DNA of 39,509 bases, taken from Saprospiraceae bacterium. GTDB lineage: Bacteria; Bacteroidota; Bacteroidia; Chitinophagales; Saprospiraceae. Below, piece by piece: positions 15,613-24,267 of the stretch. The first letter of the stretch is position 1. Every line of letters starts with the position of its first letter. Made by a program: the position numbers and the translations under genes. The notes under the pieces are model-generated. The model saw nothing but the letters and a program-made list of their open reading frames with translations, was not told the origin of the DNA and did no database searches. The stretch spans positions 1 through 39,509 of the forward strand of contig JADLHA010000050.1 in the NCBI GenBank assembly GCA_020848995.1. The letters are read 5' to 3'.

Positions 15613-17760
15613 CTACTCCCTGGATTCCTGCTCCAAGCCGTCTGTTCCCTGCGAGGCCTTGAGCTGTTGCAGGGCAAAGTCCCTTTTTTGCTGTGAGGGA
15701 AGGTAATTCGGATCCAGGCGAAGCGCCTCATCGTAAGCCGCCACGGCTTGCTTCCACTGACCGAGCTGCGCAAAAACCAGTCCCCTGTTGTGCCTGGCCA
15801 TCACATTGGAAGGATCCAGGGTAAGCACTTTGGAATAGCTGTCGAGGGCTTCATCCCATCGCTTCAGAAATCCGAAAATGTTGCCGCGGTTGACCAGCAA
15901 TTGCACGTTGCCCGGATCGACGGCCAGGGCTTCTTCGTATCGCGCGATCGCAAGATCCCACTCTTTGCGCTTGTAGTGAGCGTTGCCCAATTTGAACAGG
16001 GCCGTTGCGTTGCGGGGATTCAGCTTTAGCGCTTCGGAGTAATCGGAAATGGCCTTGTCGGACTGGTCAAGTGCAGCGTACGAGATTCCGCGGTTGAGGT
16101 AGGCCGCCACTTTGGAGGTATCCCGGCGAATGGATTCGCCAAAATCGGAGATGGCCTCTGCGTGCCGGTTGAGGGTTGCCAGCGTGATGCCCCGGTTTAA
16201 AAATACATTGGGGTATTCGGGTCTTTGTGCGATGAGCTTTGAAAAGACATCGACGGCCTCATCCCTGCGGCCCAGTTTTTCAAGGGCAATCGCCCGCTCA
16301 GAGAGGGCGTCGGTATATTCCGGGATCAGCCTGAGGGCTCTGCTGTAATTTTCCTCTGCCTGGTCCCATTTTCCAAGTTCCTTGTAGGCAAATCCCAGGT
16401 TGTACCATGGGCGAACGATGCCTGGCGCTTTGGCGACGTTATCGCTCCACAGGCTCAGGTGATCTTTCCACACCACATTGCGCTGGTGTGCCAGAAATGA
16501 AAAGCATAAGATGATGCAGGCAAAAGCACCAAGGGTAAAGGCAGGGTATTTCTGACGGAACATAAGATAGCTTCCTGCTGTCACGGCATAAAAAAATCCT
16601 ACGGAAGGAAGGTAGCTGCGGTGTTCGTAGATGACATCGTAGATCGGGATGACACTTGATTCCACCGACGACGTCAGAAAAAACCACAGGATGCCAAATG
16701 CGAGCAGCCGGTGCCGTCCCCACCAAAATACGGAAAGCCCCAGCAGGGCCAGCAGCACCAGCAGGCTGAACAGCGTGCGAGCTTCGAGCAGGCCCTTTGC
16801 CACCGGAAAGTCGTAATCGAGCATCTGGTTGACCGGAACAAAGAGCAGCTGAAGGTATTTGAGCAACGCGCTGAACTGCGTATAGAGGTAGGTGAGTGGG
16901 GTCAGGGTGTAAGGGTGTTCGTAAGAAGGAGGAATGGTTTTAAACATTCCTGAAGGGACCACAGCTATCAACAGCCAGATAAAAAGAGCGGTTCCGGCTA
17001 GAATAAGGGGAATAACGGATTTGTTTTTCCAGGGAATTGTCGTTCCGGTGCGGAAAAAGGCAAGTTCGACCAAAAGTATGGCCAGAGGCAGGGTAAAGGC
17101 ATTTTCTTTGGTGTGCAGGGCCAGCAGGGCGGTCAACGCGGCAGCAGCGTAGAACCCTGCACGACGGCGGCGTGAAGTTTTTGCCAGCCGTGCGGATGCA
17201 TACAGCGCTATGGAGAGCAGGTAGAACATGGCGGCCATGGATGCCATACGCTGAACCACGTAGGTTACGCTTTGCGTGGCCAGCGGATGGGCTACAAACA
17301 ATAACCCGGCCACCAGGGCAATTTCTTTGCGGTATGAAGAAAGAGCTTGCCCCTGCATCGCCGGAGCATCGAAAAGTTTCAAACACAGCCAGGCAACGAG
17401 CAGAGCGTTGAGGATATGGATGGCGAGGTTGACCAGGTGAAATCCCCACGGTTCGGGTCCGTGAATGTGCAAGTTCAGGGCGAAGCTGTAAAAGGCAACC
17501 AACCGGGTGCGGCTGAATTTCCACCAGGCGCTGAAGTTGTCGAGTTCCGGGAAGCGGGTGTCTCCGGCAAAATTGAAGTAATCGTCGAAATGAAAACTGC
17601 ATTCGAACGAATTCGAATAGACGGCCGTGCCAAGCAGAACGATCAGCAACATTCCAACGGGAAGGAGAAGCGGATGCTGCAGGAAAGCGGGAGTGCTGCC
17701 GGGTAGCTGTTTTGGTGCCCCACTATGAACGGGTGTTTGGCTCACACGCGTGCGTTTCAT
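15613..17760 (-). CDS. TMTC-like multi-pass membrane protein with C-terminal TPR repeats
   Basis: The 715-residue protein has about ten hydrophobic segments in residues 33-410 and about eight TPR units in residues 420-700 (YNLGFAYKELGKWDQAEENY, RGISYAALDQSDKAISDY and so on). The first outer loop has FHFDDYFNF and the early region SRTRLVAFYSFALN. This layout is that of GT-C fold mannosyltransferase-like proteins such as the TMTC family, where an acidic DD motif in the first loop is catalytic. It may therefore transfer a sugar from a lipid carrier to proteins or glycans, but the substrate is unknown. It is divergent from the ABC exporter genes and next to a large glycan cluster. Confidence 0.78.
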   Translation of the reverse strand: MKRTRVSQTPVHSGAPKQLPGSTPAFLQHPLLLPVGMLLIVLLGTAVYSNSFECSFHFDDYFNFAGDTRFPELDNFSAWWKFSRTRLVAFYSFALNLHIHGPEPWGFHLVNLAIHILNALLVAWLCLKLFDAPAMQGQALSSYRKEIALVAGLLFVAHPLATQSVTYVVQRMASMAAMFYLLSIALYASARLAKTSRRRRAGFYAAAALTALLALHTKENAFTLPLAILLVELAFFRTGTTIPWKNKSVIPLILAGTALFIWLLIAVVPSGMFKTIPPSYEHPYTLTPLTYLYTQFSALLKYLQLLFVPVNQMLDYDFPVAKGLLEARTLFSLLVLLALLGLSVFWWGRHRLLAFGILWFFLTSSVESSVIPIYDVIYEHRSYLPSVGFFYAVTAGSYLMFRQKYPAFTLGAFACIILCFSFLAHQRNVVWKDHLSLWSDNVAKAPGIVRPWYNLGFAYKELGKWDQAEENYSRALRLIPEYTDALSERAIALEKLGRRDEAVDVFSKLIAQRPEYPNVFLNRGITLATLNRHAEAISDFGESIRRDTSKVAAYLNRGISYAALDQSDKAISDYSEALKLNPRNATALFKLGNAHYKRKEWDLAIARYEEALAVDPGNVQLLVNRGNIFGFLKRWDEALDSYSKVLTLDPSNVMARHNRGLVFAQLGQWKQAVAAYDEALRLDPNYLPSQQKRDFALQQLKASQGTDGLEQESRE

Positions 17761-17849
17761 GCTGTAAAAATAAACCTTTGCGGGGTTCTGAGCCAGAGAG
17801 TACTCCTTTCCTTAGCCGGAAACCGCGCGACTCAGTCGCCCGGTGGTGC

Positions 17850-17879
17850 TTGGAATCAGGCCGTACTTGCTTACTTTTG
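17850..17879 (+). promoter_or_regulatory. Promoter of the polysaccharide ABC exporter genes
   Basis: TTGG at 17850-17853 and TACTTTTG at 17872-17879 (a full TAnnTTTG match) are 18 bases apart. A start site near 17886 would exclude upstream in-frame starts of the permease and supports the TTG at 17920. Confidence 0.6.
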
Positions 17880-17919
17880 TAGAACCCGAATATCCGACGC
17901 GGTAAACATACGGGCGACC

Positions 17920-18762
17920 TTGAAAACGATCATTTACACTCCGGACCCCCATCTGCGCAATCCCCGAAAGCTGTTTCGAGAGATGCTTGCCGACCTGTTG
18001 TTGTCGCGGCAACTCGCATTTCAGCTCGCGCTGCGCGACATCCGCGCACAGTACAGGCAGAGCCTGTTGGGATTTTTGTGGATGATCGCCCTGCCTCTGG
18101 CCAATGCCCTCATTTGGATTTTGCTCAAAAACAGTGGTGTCGTTGCCCTCGCAGACGTTGCGATACCCTATGCCCTGTTTGCATTGAGCGGCACGCTGTT
18201 GTGGTCGGTGTTCACCGATGCAACCCTCTCTCCCATAGCGCAATTGATGGGCTCTAAACATGTTCTGGTCAAAATCAACTTTCCCGCTGAGGCCATTTTT
18301 CTTTCAGGCATCTACCAAACAGTCCTTCATGCGGGTATCAAAACGCTGATCCTGTTCACAGCCTGGTGTTCTTTTGGGCTCAGCCTGCATTGGAGTTGGC
18401 TGCTTTTCCCTCTGGCCGTTCTGGCGCTGATCCTCGTCGGAACCACATTGGGTATGCTGCTGACGCCCGTAGGAATGTTGTACTCGGATATCCAAAAAGT
18501 GCTTCCTCTGGTCCTGCAATTGCTGATGTTCGCAACGCCGGTGGTTTTTGCAGTACCCGCCGGTAGTTGGGCAGCAAAGTTATTTGCCTGGAATCCGCTA
18601 ACCCCCTTGTTTTTAACGGGTCGACATTGGCTGAGTGGCCAGGAAGCTGAGGAGCTGTATTCTTTTGTAGTCGTTTGTTCGCTTGCACTAATTTTTCTCT
18701 TGGTCGTTTGGGTCGCCTTCCGTCTGGCAAAACCCATCATTGTAGAACGCATCGGCACTTGA
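17920..18762 (+). CDS. ABC-2 type permease for polysaccharide export (Wzm-like)
   Basis: The protein has about six membrane helices and the N-terminal signature LALRDIRAQYRQSLLGFLW of Wzm/KpsM/TagG-type exporters of lipid-linked glycans. The frame is open from 17725, but homologues usually start around MKTIIYTP, which matches a TTG at 17920 (280 aa), and a good promoter lies just upstream at 17850-17879. An ATG at 17983 is less likely because it would cut into the conserved N-terminal region. The ATPase subunit follows after seven bases. Together they should flip an O-antigen- or capsule-like polymer across the inner membrane. Confidence 0.9.
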   Translation: MKTIIYTPDPHLRNPRKLFREMLADLLLSRQLAFQLALRDIRAQYRQSLLGFLWMIALPLANALIWILLKNSGVVALADVAIPYALFALSGTLLWSVFTDATLSPIAQLMGSKHVLVKINFPAEAIFLSGIYQTVLHAGIKTLILFTAWCSFGLSLHWSWLLFPLAVLALILVGTTLGMLLTPVGMLYSDIQKVLPLVLQLLMFATPVVFAVPAGSWAAKLFAWNPLTPLFLTGRHWLSGQEAEELYSFVVVCSLALIFLLVVWVAFRLAKPIIVERIGT

Positions 18763-18769
18763 ACACCCC

Positions 18770-19984
18770 ATGAGCGAAATACTGATCTCAGCCGATAAAG
18801 TCTCAAAAAAATTCTGTCGTGACCTGCGCACCAGCCTGCGATATGGTATCTGCGACCTGTTGGCCGCGTACACGGGCATGTCCAATCGGACTGGGCAGGT
18901 ACTGCGCGACAAAGAATTCTGGGCAGTAAAAGACGTGAGTTTTGAAGTTCGCCGGGGAGAGTGTCTTGGGCTGATCGGCCACAACGGGTCGGGAAAAAGC
19001 ACCCTGCTCAAAATGCTCAACGGACTTCTCCGACCGGACACGGGTCGCATCGAAATGCGAGGTCGCGTAGGGGCCCTTATCGAGTTGGGTGCAGGCTTCA
19101 ATCCCGTACTTACCGGAAGGGAAAACATCTTTAACAACGGGGCGCTTCTTGGCATGAGCCGCCTCAATGTGCGAAACAAGATGGAAGAAATCGTCGAATT
19201 TTCTGAGCTTGGTGAATTTATAGACTCCCCGGTTTCCTTCTACAGCTCTGGTATGCGGATGCGTCTGGGTTTCTCCATTGCCGTTCATTCCGATCCGGAC
19301 ATCCTGCTGCTCGACGAAGTGCTCGCGGTCGGCGACCTGGGCTTCACCCTCAAATGTTACAACAAAATGGACGAGTTGCAGCAGAAAACGGCTATGGTCT
19401 TTGTATCCCACAGCATGCCGAAAATTGCACGCATGTGCACCGGTATCGTCGTAATGAATGCAGGTTGTTCGATCAATCCTTCGTTTGACGTATCGGCTGG
19501 CATTAGCAAGTATTACGATGCACAACATTTTGCGCCTGGCCAGCGCTTCGATTCGGGCGTGGCCGAACTGGTGGGAATCGCTCTGCGTTCCGGAGAGCAT
19601 GTTTCACAGCCAGGAGAAATTTTTGAACTTTGCGAAGGCGAATCGCTGGATATTTTGCTCACCTTGAAACTGCATCGTCCCGTTCAAAATCCAAAACTCT
19701 GGCTGGTCTTCCTGGATAGAGAACAACGCGGATTTGCGGAAATTGGAAATTTTGATAAATTTCATACCGGGCCTCTATCACCGGGACCTTTCAGCTGCTC
19801 AGTAGTGCTCGGAAAATTATCTCTGAACCCCGGTTTGTACTCTATTACTCTTGGGCTGCACGAAGAAGCTGTATCCGGACGTAACCAACTTTTACGTATC
19901 CAGTCAGCTGTATATTTTAAAGTGAATGGGAAGAAGCAGGGGTGGGTGCCCATTCAGATTGATACCCGCTGGCAGTTTTCATGA
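18770..19984 (+). CDS. Polysaccharide ABC exporter ATP-binding subunit (Wzt-like) with C-terminal domain
   Basis: Residues 1-240 are an ABC ATPase: Walker A GHNGSGKST, signature YSSGMRMRLGFS, Walker B ILLLDEVLAVGD. The sequence LIELGAGFNPVLTGREN is typical of the Wzt/KpsT/TagH group. About 150 further residues (250-404) form a beta-rich domain in the place of the Wzt C-terminal carbohydrate-binding domain, with LSPGPFSCSV and LNPGLYSITLGLHE. In known Wzt proteins that domain recognises the finished glycan end. The gene follows the permease directly and precedes five GT2 genes, so the polymer is probably made by those enzymes. Confidence 0.92.
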   Translation: MSEILISADKVSKKFCRDLRTSLRYGICDLLAAYTGMSNRTGQVLRDKEFWAVKDVSFEVRRGECLGLIGHNGSGKSTLLKMLNGLLRPDTGRIEMRGRVGALIELGAGFNPVLTGRENIFNNGALLGMSRLNVRNKMEEIVEFSELGEFIDSPVSFYSSGMRMRLGFSIAVHSDPDILLLDEVLAVGDLGFTLKCYNKMDELQQKTAMVFVSHSMPKIARMCTGIVVMNAGCSINPSFDVSAGISKYYDAQHFAPGQRFDSGVAELVGIALRSGEHVSQPGEIFELCEGESLDILLTLKLHRPVQNPKLWLVFLDREQRGFAEIGNFDKFHTGPLSPGPFSCSVVLGKLSLNPGLYSITLGLHEEAVSGRNQLLRIQSAVYFKVNGKKQGWVPIQIDTRWQFS

Positions 19985-20113
19985 AAAAGGCAGCCCGTTT
20001 TCGCAATAGCTCTTCTCCGAAAAAGCACGCGTGCATCCCGGGACTGCGCATTTTCGCTTTTGCATGGATTCGAAGCATTAACCGTTGCGTTCCACATTTG
20101 CAAAATTAGTAAT

Positions 20114-20131
20114 GAACAGACGTTCGTTAGT
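20114..20131. promoter_or_regulatory. Near-palindromic motif site C, next to a GT2 start codon
   Basis: On the minus strand the core reads ACGAACGTCTGT, one base away from the recurring ACGAACGTTYGT, and is flanked by ACTA. It ends exactly at the base before the ATG of the first GT2 gene. A bound repressor here would block transcription or initiation. Confidence 0.5.
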
Positions 20132-21148
20132 ATGAATATTTCCGTGGTCATTCCGGTTTTCAATGCTGCCACCTTTATCGAACGGGCCGTAACCTCAGTT
20201 GTAGCCCACCCGGAAGTTAAACAAATTATCCTCGTGGAAGACGGTTCTACGGACAACTCTTTGGAAATATGCCAGAGACTGACTGCTCAGCATCCGTGTG
20301 TTGAACTGCATCGCCATCCCGGAGGGGTCAACTGCGGAGCGGGAGCTTCGCGAAACACTGGCATGGCTCATGTGAATCAGGAGTACACCTGTTTCCTCGA
20401 CGCCGACGATACGTTCACTTCTATCCGCTTTGTGAAAGAGCGAGAGGTATTTGCGCAACATCTTGATGCCGATGGCGTGTACGGGGCCACCGGAACGGTT
20501 TACCACGATTCCACCGGAGCCGCAGCCTGGGAAAAGTCTGGCTTAGACGAAAACACACTTACAACAGTGAGAAAACCCGTTCCACCGAAAGCCCTTTTTG
20601 AATACCTCGTTGGTTACAGGCCTGCTAAGCACTCTCCGGGTCACATTCACCTCGATGCGCTCACGCTCAAAACGCGTGCGCTTCATAAATTAAATTTGAG
20701 GTTTGCTGAGCACCTCATTCTCCATCAGGATACGGCATTTATTTGGCAGTGCGCATACTATCTTCGAATGTATCCGGGAGAATTAGATCGTCCAATTGCT
20801 AAATATATTTTGCACCAGGGAAGCCGCTTCATACATTACACAGACCTTTCATCGTCAAGAACAGTATTTTTCAGTTTTCTATTAAATTGGATAAGGCAGG
20901 ACGGTCTTGAAAAGAAATACTTTTTGCACTTCAAAAGACTTTACTGCCGGGCACGGAAAGCAAATTGCTCGGTTTTAGAGCGCCTGGAATTATCCTTGAG
21001 TTTACTCAAACAAGACCCCGGGGCCCTTCACTTAATATTAAACGATTGCGTAGTTGCGAATATGTTTTATCTTGTTCGAATAAAGGCAAAATTTTGTAAA
21101 ATGGTCGGATTTAGATCCAGGAATGTCTCCCATGAGAAATCAAAATAA
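20132..21148 (+). CDS. GT2 family glycosyltransferase (tandem paralogue 1)
   Basis: A GT-A fold domain begins at once with MNISVVIPVFNAATFIERAV, then VEDGSTDNS and CFLDADDTF (the DxD-type metal/sugar-nucleotide site), plus DADGVYGATGTVYHD shared with the next genes. The ATG at 20132 matches where the family begins; a TTG at 20060 in frame is not needed. At 338 residues there is a C-terminal tail beyond the catalytic core and no membrane helix. It is the first of four adjacent paralogues. The sugar and acceptor are unknown. It probably adds residues to the polymer exported by the Wzm/Wzt pair. Confidence 0.9.
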   Translation: MNISVVIPVFNAATFIERAVTSVVAHPEVKQIILVEDGSTDNSLEICQRLTAQHPCVELHRHPGGVNCGAGASRNTGMAHVNQEYTCFLDADDTFTSIRFVKEREVFAQHLDADGVYGATGTVYHDSTGAAAWEKSGLDENTLTTVRKPVPPKALFEYLVGYRPAKHSPGHIHLDALTLKTRALHKLNLRFAEHLILHQDTAFIWQCAYYLRMYPGELDRPIAKYILHQGSRFIHYTDLSSSRTVFFSFLLNWIRQDGLEKKYFLHFKRLYCRARKANCSVLERLELSLSLLKQDPGALHLILNDCVVANMFYLVRIKAKFCKMVGFRSRNVSHEKSK

Positions 21149-21181
21149 AGATCAATCGCATTCAAAAAGGGACTATAGCCT

Positions 21182-22117
21182 GTGAATGTTTCCGTGATCA
21201 TACCGGTTTACAATGCGGAAAGTTTCGTTGAGGCTGCTGTTAGATCTGCCGTGCAGCACTTGGAAGTGAAACAGATCATCCTCGTGGAGGATGGCTCAAC
21301 GGACAATTCCCTTGAAGTCTGCCGGCGAATTGCGCGCGAATGCCCTTTGATTGAGCTTTATCGTCACCCCGGGGGCATCAACTGTGGTGCAGGGGCCTCC
21401 CGCAATTTGGGATTGGCACATGTAACCCAGGAATTTACCTGCTTCCTGGATGCTGATGACACATTCAAGGTAAACCGCTTCCGGAAGGAAAGTGCAGTTT
21501 TTAATCATTTTTCCGATGCAGATGGGGTTTACGGGGCCACGGGCGTAATCTACCACGATGAAGTCGGTGCCAGGGCATGGGAAACCCATGGCCACTCATC
21601 GGAATCGATCACGACGATCCGCACATACCTCGAACCCGGTCAACTTTTTGAATACCTCATCGGTTATCCGGGAGCGAAGGCTTGGAACGGGCATTTTTGC
21701 CTGGATGCACTTACCTTACGATCGGCATCTCTGGACCGCTTGGGCATCCAGTTTGATGCGGCTCTGCGATTGCATCAGGATTCTGCATTTATTCTCAAAT
21801 GCGCTTTGCTGATGCGCTTGTACCCTGGAGAAACGGATGCTCCGGTAGCTCTGCGCGGCGTACACCGCAACAATCGATTTATTCACCACACCGACCTTGC
21901 AAGCTCGAAGCGTTTACAATTTGAGCACTTCCTCGGATGGTGCAAGCAAACCGGAATTCAGACAAAATACCGGTTGCACCTGCAAATTAGATTATGCCAG
22001 ATTAAACCCTCCAGGTGTTCGTATGCTTACCGAATGTGGTTATCTGTTCGTTTGGCTATCGCAGATCCAACAAAAGCTACTCTGATATTCACAAAATGGC
22101 TTTCCGAAATTTTATGA
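21182..22117 (+). CDS. GT2 family glycosyltransferase (tandem paralogue 2)
   Basis: The product (311 aa, GTG start) opens with MNVSVIIPVYNAESFVEAAV and keeps VEDGSTDNSLEVC, HPGGINCGAGASRNLG, CFLDADDTF and DADGVYGATGVIYHD. It is closely related to the gene before it along the whole length, including the region around RNNRFIHHTDL. The GTG at 21182 follows the preceding stop after 33 bases. The enzyme should be a cytosolic or membrane-associated glycosyltransferase of the same glycan pathway. Confidence 0.9.
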   Translation: MNVSVIIPVYNAESFVEAAVRSAVQHLEVKQIILVEDGSTDNSLEVCRRIARECPLIELYRHPGGINCGAGASRNLGLAHVTQEFTCFLDADDTFKVNRFRKESAVFNHFSDADGVYGATGVIYHDEVGARAWETHGHSSESITTIRTYLEPGQLFEYLIGYPGAKAWNGHFCLDALTLRSASLDRLGIQFDAALRLHQDSAFILKCALLMRLYPGETDAPVALRGVHRNNRFIHHTDLASSKRLQFEHFLGWCKQTGIQTKYRLHLQIRLCQIKPSRCSYAYRMWLSVRLAIADPTKATLIFTKWLSEIL

Positions 22118-22199
22118 TAAAGCATTTCGCCCTGCCGGTACACGTTCGGAACCGATCACAACTTCTGGAGTTTTTTCTAGATAACTGAGGAAATGGCAT

Positions 22200-22230
22200 T
22201 TTGCAAACTGAGGAAAATGTTCTATATTTA
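22200..22230 (+). promoter_or_regulatory. Internal promoter before the third GT2 paralogue
   Basis: TTTG at 22200-22203, a 19-base spacer and TATATTTA at 22223-22230 (seven of eight matches to TAnnTTTG). The predicted start near 22237 leaves about 12 bases before the ATG at 22249. This also argues against the in-frame TTG at 22201 as the start. Confidence 0.6.
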
Positions 22231-22248
22231 GCAATTTCACTCTTATTC

Positions 22249-23256
22249 ATGGATGTATCCGTTGTAATTCCTGTTTACAATGCCGCTTCATTTATCAGCG
22301 AGGCGGTGAATTCTGCCTTAGCTCAGCCTGAAGTAAAGCAAATTATACTTGTAGAGGATGGATCTTCAGACAATTCACTTGAAGTTTGCAGAGCATTGGC
22401 CTCTGAATCGTCGAAAGTTGAGGTGTACAGACATCCACACGGCACAAATTGTGGAGAGGGGGCCTCGAGAAATCTGGGCATGGAAAAGGCCAGACATTCC
22501 TATATTTCCTTTCTCGATGCCGATGATTTTATGCTTCCGGGTCGTTTTGAGACAGATCGTGGGGTCTTTGAACGGTATCCGGATGCCGACGGGGTTTATT
22601 GTTCGGTACTCAACTTCTTTCACGACAGCACCGGTAAGGTAGCATGGCTCAACAGGGGATTCAAAGAATCATCGCTTACGGGATTGAGCGAACCGGCAGA
22701 TCCTGGATCCCTTTTTAACATTCTGACGGGTTATCTGCGCAATCAACCCATAACGGGACACCTAATTCCCGATTGCCTTACCATAAAGAGGGAATCTCTT
22801 AAAGCGGCAAGAATTCGCTTTCCGGATGAGCTTCGTATGCATACCGACACGCTTTTTATCTACCAGTGCGCCTATTATTTAAAACTCTATGCTGGGGTAC
22901 TTGACCGGGGTATAGTAATGAGACGCATTCATAGCAACAACGCGTTTATTCACGAAATGGATATTCAGCAGACAAGATCTTTGTTTTATCTTGCTACGAT
23001 CCGGTGGGCGGTAAATCAAAAGCTGCCAAGACGTTACATTTTCTATTTCAGGAGGCGTTACTGCTCTTTAAAGGAAGAGAATTGCCGCCTTTTTGTGGGT
23101 CTGTTATTACATCTTAGAAGCTTCTGTGCTGATCCCCACTACCGGAGAGCTTCTAAAGAAAAAGCGCGCAAACGGACCATTCTGAAGAAAGGGGTTTTTT
23201 CATTCCGAATTTTTGACGAAGCTTTTGCCATTTTTACCCCCGCCTTTAAAAAGTGA
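22249..23256 (+). CDS. GT2 family glycosyltransferase (tandem paralogue 3)
   Basis: Starting from MDVSVVIPVYNAASFISEAV, the 335 residues carry VEDGSSDNSLEVC, HPHGTNCGEGASRNLG, SFLDADDFM and DADGVYCSVLNFFHD. It is the most diverged of the four paralogues and has a longer, basic C-terminal tail (ASKEKARKRTILKK). The start at 22249 is set by homology and by the promoter at 22200-22230. Its stop overlaps the GTG start of the next gene. The substrate is unknown. Confidence 0.9.
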   Translation: MDVSVVIPVYNAASFISEAVNSALAQPEVKQIILVEDGSSDNSLEVCRALASESSKVEVYRHPHGTNCGEGASRNLGMEKARHSYISFLDADDFMLPGRFETDRGVFERYPDADGVYCSVLNFFHDSTGKVAWLNRGFKESSLTGLSEPADPGSLFNILTGYLRNQPITGHLIPDCLTIKRESLKAARIRFPDELRMHTDTLFIYQCAYYLKLYAGVLDRGIVMRRIHSNNAFIHEMDIQQTRSLFYLATIRWAVNQKLPRRYIFYFRRRYCSLKEENCRLFVGLLLHLRSFCADPHYRRASKEKARKRTILKKGVFSFRIFDEAFAIFTPAFKK

Positions 23257-24185
23257 ATGTAAGCGTCATCATACCGGTTTACAATGCGGGCAACTTCGTA
23301 GAGGATGCCGTGAAATCAGCGATTCAACACCCGGAAGTACAACAGGTCATCCTGGTAGAAGACGGATCCCCGGACCATTCTCTCGAAGTTTGTGTTCGGC
23401 TTTCCCAACAGTATCCAAAAGTAGAATTGCACCGCCACCCCGGCGGCGTCAACCGGGGCGCAGGGGCCACCAGGAATGAAGGTTTGCGATGGGTTCGGTG
23501 CGAATTCGTATGTTTCCTGGATGCCGATGACTACTTTACCTCCCTGCGATTCCAACGGGAACGGGAAATCTTTGCCCGGCACAGCGATGCTGATGGCGTT
23601 TACGGCGCAACCGGCGTGTGGATTGAAGATGCCGTTGGAGGAGCCGCCTGGACACAAAGTGGATTCGGTATAACTCAACTCGATACCGTAAACAAGGAAA
23701 TAGACCCCAAAGCACTTTTCGATTTTTTGACGGGTGTGCGCAACTGCGACAATTACTCCGGTTATTTTACTATCAATGCTGTGACATTTCGAAGCTTGCG
23801 CTTAATTGATAGTAGAATTCAATTCAATGAACACCTGCCCCTTCATGAAGATACCGACTTCTTTTTCAGACTTAGCCATTCCGCGAAATTACATACAGGA
23901 GAATTTGAGCAGGCTGTTGCGATTCGCCGAGTGCACCAGGATAACCGATACCTGTTTGACAATGAGCGCCGCCGGACACACCGATTGCTCTACGCCGAAC
24001 TGCGCAAATGGGCTGACTCCATTCCCCTGTCCTGGCGCCATCGGTTCACGTTTGCCTGGTACCATTTTGCCGCAAGATTCGAAAATTTTCCGCAAGTAAA
24101 GCGCGTCCTACTCATTCTGCACGCTCTGTTTTGCGACCCCTGCTTTGCAAAACGAGCGCTTTCGCGCCTATTGAAAGGGAGGTAA
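23253..24185 (+). CDS. GT2 family glycosyltransferase (tandem paralogue 4)
   Basis: A GTG start overlaps the preceding stop as GTGA, so the gene is translationally coupled. The 310-residue product reads MNVSVIIPVYNAGNFVEDAV, VEDGSPDHSLEVC, HPGGVNRGAGATRNEG, CFLDADDYF and DADGVYGATGVWIED. The core motifs are intact. It differs from paralogues 1 and 2 in the acceptor half (LTGVRNCDNYSGYF), which may mean a different acceptor. Confidence 0.9.
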   Translation: MNVSVIIPVYNAGNFVEDAVKSAIQHPEVQQVILVEDGSPDHSLEVCVRLSQQYPKVELHRHPGGVNRGAGATRNEGLRWVRCEFVCFLDADDYFTSLRFQREREIFARHSDADGVYGATGVWIEDAVGGAAWTQSGFGITQLDTVNKEIDPKALFDFLTGVRNCDNYSGYFTINAVTFRSLRLIDSRIQFNEHLPLHEDTDFFFRLSHSAKLHTGEFEQAVAIRRVHQDNRYLFDNERRRTHRLLYAELRKWADSIPLSWRHRFTFAWYHFAARFENFPQVKRVLLILHALFCDPCFAKRALSRLLKGR

Positions 24186-24255
24186 AGCGCGACGGATCCG
24201 CTAATGGAATAAGCTGTTCCCGGAGCAGGGATCGCAGGGGCAACGTTCATTTCAC

Positions 24256-24263
24256 TATCTTTG
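24256..24263 (+). promoter_or_regulatory. Candidate -7 box immediately before a GT2 gene
   Basis: TATCTTTG matches TAnnTTTG fully and ends four bases before the ATG at 24268. No clear TTTG lies about 20 bases upstream. If it is active, the transcript would begin at or next to the start codon (leaderless), or translation would begin at the second Met (24283). Confidence 0.4.
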
Positions 24264-24267
24264 AATT

